9,743 nt of DNA from an uncultured Selenomonadaceae bacterium (GTDB taxonomy: Bacteria > Bacillota > Negativicutes > Selenomonadales > Selenomonadaceae): contig CAJTSO010000001.1 in NCBI GenBank assembly GCA_910579115.1, forward strand, positions 127,106-136,848, written 5' to 3'. The position numbers were made by a program, and so were the translations under genes. The notes beneath the pieces were generated by a model. It ran no database searches. It was not told where the DNA came from and worked only from the letters and a program-made list of their open reading frames with translations. Every line of letters begins with the position of its first letter. Within the stretch, counting starts at the first letter, position 1. Positions 5,721 to 9,743 of the stretch are shown one piece after another.

Positions 5721-6305
5721 TCAGCCCAGCAGGGTTTCTATAGTGGGGATAACAAGGTCGTCGAACATCTCGCCGATCTCCGCTGCGGAGTAGGTCTTTT
5801 TTCTATTGGCTCCCTCCATCGGTAATACCGGCGCCCCGGATAATACTTCAGCGGCTTTCTGTTGACATATATGCCTGTACTCTTTGATGTCAGTCTTTTC
5901 GGCAATCGCAAGCCACAATTTTGACTGGCGGCTTCTGGCATTCAGGAGCATGGCTTCAGCCCGTTTCTGCTGGATAGCGGTTGGCTGATTGGAGGTTTTT
6001 CCGCTGAGCTGCTTCTCCATCTCGTTGAAAGCGGCGATATATTTTAGCTTCCACTGCAAGGCTTTCTTGCCGGTAAAGCCCATGGCCAACAGAGTAAAGC
6101 CGTCACGGTTCATGAGATATTCCAGATATTGTTTTCCTCTGTTCTCAAAGACGTTTTCGCAAAAGAATTTGGTGGCTGAATTTTCAGCCGCCAAAATCAC
6201 CTTAATATTTTCCAAAACATTTTTGTGTAGTTTCCCGAAATGCTCTGCAATTTGGCGACTTGATACTACGATTTGATTATTTTTGACTTCTACTAAGTTA
6301 TTCAC
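5721..6305 (-). CDS. Rha-family phage regulatory protein
   Basis: The 194-residue product has the Rha pattern in its N-terminal half. SSRQIAEHFGKLHKNVLENI (residues 15-34) is the winged helix-like segment, and YLMNRDGFTLLAMGF with GKKALQWKLKYIAAFNEME (63-97) completes the domain. The C-terminal half is helical and ends with KKTYSAAEIGEMF, reminiscent of antirepressor C-terminal domains. Rha-type proteins interfere with or modulate phage growth and host-factor dependence in temperate phages. The GTG at 6305 is chosen because TTTGGAGGTG lies just upstream. An in-frame ATG at 6362 has no binding site. The location between holin-like and endolysin genes is unusual, since such regulators normally sit in the immunity or early region. 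Confidence 0.85.
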   Translation of the reverse strand: MNNLVEVKNNQIVVSSRQIAEHFGKLHKNVLENIKVILAAENSATKFFCENVFENRGKQYLEYLMNRDGFTLLAMGFTGKKALQWKLKYIAAFNEMEKQLSGKTSNQPTAIQQKRAEAMLLNARSRQSKLWLAIAEKTDIKEYRHICQQKAAEVLSGAPVLPMEGANRKKTYSAAEIGEMFDDLVIPTIETLLG

Positions 6306-6380
6306 ATAGAACACCTCCAAAATAGCTTGAAAGATGTTCCCCTCCATGTTAGAATATTTCATGGAAGGAAACTTCTTGTG

Positions 6381-6425
6381 TAGAGCGTTGTTGTACTTGT
6401 CGAGGGTAGCAACGCTCTATTTTTT
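6381..6425 (+). terminator. Hairpin with T6 tail reading on the plus strand, at the end of the RHH gene
   Basis: TAGAGCGTTG (6381-6390) and CAACGCTCTA (6410-6419) pair over 10 bp. On the plus strand TTTTTT follows directly, the form of an intrinsic terminator. No plus-strand gene precedes it. The T tract is the complement of two terminal Lys codons of the ribbon-helix-helix gene, so it may be coincidental. On the minus strand the hairpin sits between that gene and the Rha gene. Confidence 0.45.
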
Positions 6426-6593
6426 AATGTCTAGCTTGAGTTTGTGTATTCCCCGTCTTACCCCTTCTGTTTTTGGCACTTTCTTTTGTTCACAGTACCT
6501 TTCCAGTATTCCCATAGTTTCATCATCAAGGCGAACATGGATAGGGTTAGATTTGGGGTTGTCAGACTTTGGCCGACCTGTGCGTGGACTCAA
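6417..6593 (-). CDS. Ribbon-helix-helix (CopG/Arc-type) small DNA-binding protein, TTG start
   Basis: A 58-residue product not obvious as an ATG frame: it starts at TTG 6593, preceded by GTGAGGTGAT, a near-complete Shine-Dalgarno. The sequence opens with the basic SPRTGRPKSDNPKSN tail. The ribbon strand PIHVRLDDET follows, then two helices (MGILERYCEQKK and KTEGVRRGIHKLK), the classical fold of small plasmid and phage repressors. It acts as a dimer binding short direct or inverted repeats. Repeats of exactly that kind overlap its promoter, so autoregulation is likely. It is the first gene of a unit that continues with Rha. Confidence 0.85.
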   Translation of the reverse strand: MSPRTGRPKSDNPKSNPIHVRLDDETMGILERYCEQKKVPKTEGVRRGIHKLKLDIKK

Positions 6594-6612
6594 TTTTCAT
6601 CACCTCACTTTT

Positions 6613-6646
6613 TGTAGCCCATAAATAACATAATTCATGTAGCCCA
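6613..6646 (-). promoter_or_regulatory. Direct repeats over the RHH promoter, candidate operator
   Basis: TGGGCTACA (minus strand) occurs twice, at 6638-6646 inside the promoter spacer and at 6613-6621 just downstream of the -10, with a 25-base period. Binding at both would cover the promoter. The adjacent ribbon-helix-helix gene is the natural candidate to bind them (inference). Confidence 0.6.
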
Positions 6647-6655
6647 AAAAGTCAA
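6627..6655 (-). promoter_or_regulatory. Promoter of the RHH-Rha unit
   Basis: TTGACT (6650-6655) and TATGTT (6627-6632) are separated by 17 bases. The expected start is near 6620, about 27 bases ahead of the TTG start codon. The promoter is overlaid by the TGGGCTACA repeats. Confidence 0.72.
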
Positions 6656-6733
6656 GAGGTTTTTTCTGCCTGCCTCAGAAAATTTTGGCGGCGGAAAATG
6701 CCCTGGCTGATCACTTCCTTGAAAAAAGGGCAT

Positions 6734-6774
6734 AAAAAGCGCCTTGCGTTTTGCAAAGGCGCTTTTCTTTTTTA
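6734..6774 (-). terminator. Strong, probably bidirectional terminator after the 61-residue gene
   Basis: AAAAGCGCCTT (6735-6745) pairs with AAGGCGCTTTT (6756-6766) around a 10-base loop. T runs lie on both sides: TTTTT on the minus strand, and CTTTTTTT on the plus strand. It begins at the stop codon of the 61-residue gene and closes that transcription unit. Confidence 0.85.
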
Positions 6775-6957
6775 TTCGGTCTGTAATATTCTTTTTGCCC
6801 GTTCCGGGTCATGCTTTACAATGCGGGCAAATGCCTGGATCAGTTCCCATTCTTCCGGGAAGGCTCGCATTTGCCGGATGGCGCGTGTGACTTTAAGCCG
6901 TGGCCTGCCCGCTCCTGCGCGGGCTCCACCCCTGCCGGATTTTGAAATTTCTTCCAT
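6772..6957 (-). CDS. Small basic protein with GxGxGRP tail, possible DNA-binding
   Basis: The 61-residue product starts at ATG 6957, eight bases after AGAGGAG. A TTG 18 bases upstream is rejected because the binding site would lie within it. A Gly/Arg-rich tail, GRGGARAGAGRPR (residues 8-20), resembles the flexible basic tails of small phage DNA-binding proteins. It is followed by a strand-helix-helix-like segment, VTRAIRQMRAFPEEWELIQAF (23-43), then ARIVKHDPERAKRIL. The pattern suggests a ribbon-helix-helix-like fold, but the family is not identified with certainty. It is the last gene of a unit with its own promoter and terminator, preceded by two micropeptides. Confidence 0.8.
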   Translation of the reverse strand: MEEISKSGRGGARAGAGRPRLKVTRAIRQMRAFPEEWELIQAFARIVKHDPERAKRILQTE

Positions 6958-6971
6958 TCCGATCGCTCCTC

Positions 6972-7052
6972 TCAAGTCGTAATTATTTTAACTAATGCGA
7001 TAATTGCGATAAGCAGAGCCGCTACCCGAATGGTGTTTGTTATTTTTTGCAT
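6972..7052 (-). CDS. Putative 26-residue membrane micropeptide
   Basis: From ATG 7052 a 26-codon frame encodes a polar start (MQKITNTIR), one hydrophobic helix (VAALLIAIIALV), and KIITT. Its stop codon lies beside the AGAGGAG binding site of the next gene, as expected for a coupled operon. The ATG itself has no clear binding site. The same frame is open back to TTG 7115 (47 codons), where AAGGTGA precedes it with long spacing, so the true product may be longer. It could act as a holin-like or toxin-like peptide, or be untranslated. Support is from hydrophobicity and gene packing only. Confidence 0.45.
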   Translation of the reverse strand: MQKITNTIRVAALLIAIIALVKIITT

Positions 7053-7085
7053 TTTTCGATTGTCTATGCTATACTTGGGGTCACC

Positions 7086-7110
7086 CGGCACCGGGTAACA
7101 CCCGGCGCCG
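7086..7110. repeat. GC-rich inverted repeat between the micropeptide frames
   Basis: CGGCACCGGGT and ACCCGGCGCCG pair over 11 bp (one G-U in the RNA) around three bases. No T tract follows on either strand, so it is not an intrinsic terminator. It lies in the transcribed leader of the second micropeptide, where it could control translation or RNA stability. Confidence 0.6.
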
Positions 7111-7124
7111 AGCAATCAAGGTTT

Positions 7125-7214
7125 TCACCTTAGGGCCTCATACAGCACTATTAAAGCCGTGACCAGGTTTATCAGCGCTGTTATGAGGTCTATTATTTTC
7201 CCCTGCACAAACAA
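7125..7214 (-). CDS. Putative 29-residue membrane micropeptide with perfect Shine-Dalgarno
   Basis: AAGGAGGTGA (7217-7226), fully complementary to the 16S rRNA 3' end, lies directly ahead of a small frame starting at TTG 7214 or GTG 7208. The product is one amphipathic hydrophobic helix: QGKIIDLITALINLV followed by TALIVLYEALR. It is the first frame after a consensus promoter, with a leader of about 17 bases. Such expression signals ahead of a peptide this small are strong evidence of translation. The size and hydrophobicity resemble type I toxin or small holin-like peptides. No antisense RNA promoter was identified, so a toxin-antitoxin role is not claimed. Confidence 0.6.
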   Translation of the reverse strand: MFVQGKIIDLITALINLVTALIVLYEALR

Positions 7215-7237
7215 TCTCACCTCCTTTCTATGGTTTA

Positions 7238-7266
7238 ATCATATCACATCATTTGATTTTTGTCAA
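7238..7266 (-). promoter_or_regulatory. Strong sigma-A promoter of the micropeptide unit
   Basis: A perfect TTGACA (7261-7266) and TATGAT (7238-7243) are separated by 17 bases, with an extended -10 TG. The expected start is near 7231. A host-type promoter of this strength inside phage late genes implies expression in the lysogen. Confidence 0.9.
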
Positions 7267-7314
7267 TACTTTTTTCAAAATAGTTTGCTATATTTTTCCG
7301 GGAAGGATGTTTTT

Positions 7315-7629
7315 TCACGCGCTTTTTTCTTCCTTATCTTCCCACACGTCTGGCTTACCGTCTTCATCAGCATCAATAAGCGCCTTGCCGATGACACCGA
7401 AGGCGGCGACGCTGGCCACGCCGAAATAGGCGCTTATAAAATCATTGATGGCCCGGTAATTGACACGGCCCGTAAAGTACAGCTCTATCAGCAATCCGGT
7501 TATGTATAGCAAGCCGACTATGATAAATATCCCGGCAAACGTCAGCAATAAAAAGCGCGGCGCGCCCCGTATGCTGAGATTTGCCACATTCTCATTAAAA
7601 CGGTTCAGCCATTTTGCTATGCGGTTCAT
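7315..7629 (-). CDS. Holin-like protein with two membrane helices and an EF-hand-like loop
   Basis: The 104-residue product has a basic amphipathic start, a first membrane helix at about residues 27-49 and a second at about 66-83. A charged C-terminal tail follows. Size, helix number and position beside an XhlA-like gene fit a class II-type holin, which would permeabilise the inner membrane to release the amidase. No holin family is recognised by sequence. The tail contains DADEDGKPDVWE (86-97), with Asp, Asp, Asp, Gly, Asp and Glu at positions 1, 3, 5, 6, 9 and 12 of a canonical calcium-binding loop. The ATG follows AAAGGAGG by five bases. A strong hairpin separates it from the gene upstream. 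Confidence 0.72.
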   Translation of the reverse strand: MNRIAKWLNRFNENVANLSIRGAPRFLLLTFAGIFIIVGLLYITGLLIELYFTGRVNYRAINDFISAYFGVASVAAFGVIGKALIDADEDGKPDVWEDKEEKSA

Positions 7630-7649
7630 ATTGTCCTCCTTTCAGATAC

Positions 7650-7684
7650 AAAGCCCGAACGGGATGTTCCCGCTCGGGCTTTTT
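7650..7684. terminator. 15-bp hairpin between the XhlA-like and holin-like genes
   Basis: AAAGCCCGAACGGGA (7650-7664) pairs with TCCCGCTCGGGCTTT (7668-7682) around three bases. On the plus strand the T run reaches five; on the minus strand, the direction of the genes, only three T lie in the stem before a G. It could attenuate the holin-like gene or act as a weak bidirectional terminator. Confidence 0.6.
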
Positions 7685-7687
7685 GGT

Positions 7688-7996
7688 TTACAGGCTCAGG
7701 CTTTTTGCGATAAATCCCAGCGCCAGGCTTAGCAAGGCTGTCAGTACATAGTATTTCATGCCCCGCCACGTTTCGCCATCGCGCTTTTCGATCGCGTCCA
7801 ATCGAGTCCCCTGTCGCGTAAGCTCCTGCCACATATTCTCCATATTCGTGGCTAATTTTTCTACCGATAAGGCCAGAGTATGAGTTTCTTCAACCTTCGT
7901 TTCCAGGGACGAAAGGCGTTTACTCTGCCGCTTATGCTCCGCCTCCATACGAAGCTTAAACTCCTCATGCTCCGCCCGCGTAATTGGTCCTTCCAC
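7688..7996 (-). CDS. XhlA-like coiled-coil membrane protein of the lysis cassette
   Basis: The 102-residue product has a long heptad-rich helix (about residues 8-72), a short polar break (KRDGETWRGMK) and one C-terminal membrane helix (YYVLTALLSLALGFIA, 82-97). This is the layout of XhlA/haemolysin-type accessory proteins, which anchor at the cytoplasmic membrane and assist the holin in phages of Firmicutes such as PBSX. The GTG at 7996 follows GAGGGGG by eight bases, and only three bases separate it from the upstream stop, so translation is coupled. The downstream gene is the holin-like protein. The assignment rests on architecture and context, as sequence in such small proteins is poorly conserved. 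Confidence 0.75.
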   Translation of the reverse strand: MEGPITRAEHEEFKLRMEAEHKRQSKRLSSLETKVEETHTLALSVEKLATNMENMWQELTRQGTRLDAIEKRDGETWRGMKYYVLTALLSLALGFIAKSLSL

Positions 7997-7999
7997 AGT

Positions 8000-8662
8000 T
8001 TATTCCCCCTCTCTCAGCTTTATGGCGCGTCCTTTGTAGCGGCAATTTTTCGCGCCAACGTAGGCATCTTCGGTCTCAATGTACTTAAACTCGACTTCGT
8101 TCCAGCCGGGGAAAATCTCCTGCGATTGACCGGCGTGGTTGATATAGATATGCTCCTGCCAAAAGTCCGACTTCTTAACGAAAAACTTCAGGCGAACCTT
8201 ATCGCCGTCGAACCGGATGGTCGTATCGCGCAATACCCAACTGTATTCCCAGTCGAGCTCGTGCATCTCGCCGAGGGTTTTGTGCGAGCAGGCCGAGAAA
8301 TCATCGGTATCGCTATCAAGCGTATAATCGCCCTGTAAGAGAAACACTTTGATAAACACCTTGCCGCCGCTCTTGTCGATCTGCATAAAGCATCGCTGGT
8401 GCATCGTGCGGCCGAAGCTACGGGGCGTGAGATCTAAAGCTTGCAGGATCTCGCGGTAATTGTACAGCACATAAACGCAGTCAGTAACAGGATTATGCAA
8501 TATTATCGTCGACGTACCGTCCTGGAGCAGGTTCGTATCGACTATGAGACGGGCGCCGTCCCGAAAGAACTCCAATACGCTGCCGTGAATATTGAGCTTG
8601 ATTTTTTCCTCCGGATGAAATCTGCGGATAGCGTCAGGAAATATGAAGAGATTTTGCAGCAT
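8000..8662 (-). CDS. Unknown 220-residue late phage protein coupled to the radical SAM gene
   Basis: I do not recognise the family. The product is soluble, without signal peptide or membrane segment, and is rich in alternating hydrophobic and charged residues, suggesting mostly beta structure. It starts MLQNLFIFPDAIRRFHP and ends in a basic RYKGRAIKLREGE. The C-terminal half contains many aromatic residues (WEYSWVL, FWQEHIYINHAG, FPGWNEVEFKYIE). The ATG has an ideal GGAGG with six bases of spacing. It overlaps the 3' end of the radical SAM gene by 29 bases and ends three bases before the XhlA-like gene. A tail, baseplate or receptor-binding component is plausible from position. It is also a candidate partner or substrate of the enzyme. 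Confidence 0.85.
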   Translation of the reverse strand: MLQNLFIFPDAIRRFHPEEKIKLNIHGSVLEFFRDGARLIVDTNLLQDGTSTIILHNPVTDCVYVLYNYREILQALDLTPRSFGRTMHQRCFMQIDKSGGKVFIKVFLLQGDYTLDSDTDDFSACSHKTLGEMHELDWEYSWVLRDTTIRFDGDKVRLKFFVKKSDFWQEHIYINHAGQSQEIFPGWNEVEFKYIETEDAYVGAKNCRYKGRAIKLREGE

Positions 8663-9611
8663 GGGGAACCTCCTTTAGAAATCGCTCGTAAGCCGCTTTG
8701 AACCAGGTAAACAGGTTTTTATAGTAATAACACTCTATATCGCGCCGCTTGCTTACGATACAGGCACCGCCGCACATACCGTAAACCGGACATTCCCGGC
8801 AAGCGGGTGAGATCCTGTCGAGGATGTCCGCCTGTTCTTTTTGCCAGTTTTCGCTTAACGGGGTCTGACGAACATATAAACAGGTATATTGGTTTCCCGC
8901 TGCGTCCACCTTTTTCAAATCGCGGTGTACGCAATAGGTTTCGCCGTACTGATAAGGCTGATTATATCTTCTGACCAGCCAGGCGAATATGGGGCGGAAT
9001 TTGATGTTTTCAACGCCGTATATGGCGACCCCGTCCATATACCCGCCTACCCCTTCTTTAAGCTGCGCCATAAACCCGTCGCAATCCTCCTTTGTAAGAC
9101 CAAAGCGGGCGTTATGCTCGCCGGTGACGTGTATGATATGGGGATAAAAGCTGATGGGACGCCCGATAATTTTTTCTTTTTCAGCAAAACGGCGCATTAT
9201 TTTTTGCAAATCTGCATTTCCATGGTAAATCGTGCAGGACACGCCGAGCCGCGGATAGTTAAGAAGCCTGGTAAACGGGTCGTAGCCTCGTAAGCTTTCC
9301 TGTTCTCCCGCCCCGTCGTAGCTGACGGTGATATAAAAATTATGCTCCGCCAGAAACGGCAAATGCGGTTCCAGGTCTTTGCCGTTTGTGGTAATCATAA
9401 AATCGGCTTTGGGCGCGGCGGCCACGATTTGTTTAATCGCGTCCATATACAGCATCGGCTCACCGCCCATAAACCGAACAACCGTATTTTCACCATCGCC
9501 GATGAGATCTAAGAGTTTCTGCGAAACGACCGGCTCGACGTCATCCGCTTCACGGTGACAGTAGGCGCAATTCAGATTGCAGCGGCTGCCCAGATAAATC
9601 GTTATCTTCAT
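8634..9611 (-). CDS. Radical SAM enzyme with complete SPASM domain, phage-encoded
   Basis: The 325-residue product starts at ATG 9611, six bases after GGAGG. Cys11-x3-Cys15-x2-Cys18 (RCNLNCAYC) binds the S-adenosylmethionine-cleaving iron-sulfur cluster, and GGEP at 49-52 binds the SAM amino group. The C-terminal part has the full SPASM signature: Cys227-x11-Gly-x4-Cys244, then Cys271-x2-Cys274-x5-Cys280-x3-Cys284, and a last Cys294. These would hold two auxiliary clusters. SPASM enzymes usually modify proteins or ribosomal peptides (sulfatase maturation, PqqE, sactipeptide enzymes). A heme- or cofactor-maturation role cannot be excluded. Its start overlaps the stop of the gene before it (ATGA) and its end overlaps the next gene, so it belongs to the late phage operon. 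The substrate is unknown. Confidence 0.93.
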   Translation of the reverse strand: MKITIYLGSRCNLNCAYCHREADDVEPVVSQKLLDLIGDGENTVVRFMGGEPMLYMDAIKQIVAAAPKADFMITTNGKDLEPHLPFLAEHNFYITVSYDGAGEQESLRGYDPFTRLLNYPRLGVSCTIYHGNADLQKIMRRFAEKEKIIGRPISFYPHIIHVTGEHNARFGLTKEDCDGFMAQLKEGVGGYMDGVAIYGVENIKFRPIFAWLVRRYNQPYQYGETYCVHRDLKKVDAAGNQYTCLYVRQTPLSENWQKEQADILDRISPACRECPVYGMCGGACIVSKRRDIECYYYKNLFTWFKAAYERFLKEVPHAAKSLHIS

Positions 9612-9743
9612 GGCGCGCCTCCGATCGTCAACAGGTACTCGTTCCACACTTCGTACCATTTGCGGCCGAGCTTGATTTTTACCAGCCCTTCATGGCCGAA
9701 GGGATAAAGACGGAAAGAACCTGTTCCGTTCTGCAATCTGACG
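9608..9743 (-). CDS. C-terminal end of an unknown late phage protein (cut by window edge)
   Basis: Forty-four codons of an open frame enter from the right edge and end at a TGA that overlaps the ATG of the radical SAM gene. The visible end reads FRLYPFGHEGLVKIKLGRKW and then YEVWNEYLLTIGGAP, aromatic and probably beta-stranded. Family and length are unknown. The four-base overlap means its translation is coupled to the radical SAM enzyme, which makes it a prime candidate substrate or partner along with the 220-residue protein downstream. Confidence 0.7.
   Translation of the reverse strand, partial: VRLQNGTGSFRLYPFGHEGLVKIKLGRKWYEVWNEYLLTIGGAP

Larger units (their letters stand above)
4213..9743 (-). 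mobile_element. Prophage, late/lysis end adjoining tRNA-Arg
   Basis: Every gene from 4348 to the right edge is on the minus strand and several have phage character: XhlA-like and holin-like membrane proteins, a Rha-family regulator, a ribbon-helix-helix protein and a stand-alone amidase. The order, late gene cluster then lysis genes then tRNA 3' end, fits the right end of an integrated temperate phage. Integrase, immunity and structural genes are outside the window. The exact left boundary is not fixed. It could lie within the tRNA-Arg 3' half or just after its terminator. Confidence 0.82.

Noticed and set aside
6662..6733. Possible 20-codon minus-strand frame ahead of the RHH promoter, with an AAGGAA motif
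   Set aside because: It is too short, has no hydrophobic or other feature, and lies between a terminator and a promoter, so it is probably untranscribed.
7459..8701. Plus-strand frames opposite the holin-like, XhlA-like and 220-residue genes
   Set aside because: They are antisense to well-packed late genes with good ribosome binding sites and have none of their own.
8889..9293. Plus-strand frame inside the radical SAM gene
   Set aside because: It is the complement of a gene with complete catalytic motifs and has no binding site.

Overview
The window joins a stretch of Firmicutes core chromosome (about 1-4270) to one end of a prophage (about 4270-9743). Strong GGAGG-type ribosome binding sites, the infC-rpmI-rplT order with an L20-type leader, and a GT28/UgtP-like glycosyltransferase point to Firmicutes. 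The prophage endolysin is a bare catalytic amidase with no wall-binding domain, and it sits beside a spanin-like protein. That combination fits a diderm member (Negativicutes such as the Sporomusa group), but this is an inference and no taxonomic marker in the window settles it.

Core region, minus strand read right to left. A glycolipid-type glycosyltransferase (2706-3902) and a protein with three zinc ribbons (1720-2565) come first. Next is a strong promoter and a leader with a terminator hairpin, then infC (AUU start), rpmI, rplT, a terminator, and the N-terminal part of a SpoU/TrmH-type rRNA methyltransferase cut by the window edge. Divergently, on the plus strand, a near-perfect sigma-A promoter drives tRNA-Pro(UGG) and tRNA-Arg(UCU), which end at a strong terminator.

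The prophage lies directly downstream of the 3' end of tRNA-Arg, a classic integration position. Three copies of an 11-bp repeat sit at the junction. All prophage genes visible are on the minus strand and run towards the tRNA. In transcription order they are: the C-terminal end of an unknown protein; a radical SAM enzyme with a complete SPASM cysteine signature; an unknown 220-residue protein; an XhlA-like coiled-coil membrane protein; and a two-helix holin-like protein with an EF-hand-like calcium loop. These late genes overlap or nearly touch.

Two apparently autonomous units follow, set between the holin-like genes and the endolysin. The first has its own consensus promoter, two tiny membrane peptides, a 61-residue basic protein and a terminator. 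The second has its own promoter overlaid by direct repeats, a ribbon-helix-helix protein, a Rha-family regulator and an 81-residue unknown protein. The lysis end is an Amidase_3 endolysin followed four bases later by a signal-peptide, coiled-coil and C-terminal membrane-helix protein with the layout of a unimolecular spanin.

The most unusual items are the SPASM radical SAM enzyme translationally coupled to late phage genes, the spanin candidate with a second open overlapping frame, and the self-contained micropeptide cassette inside the lysis region.
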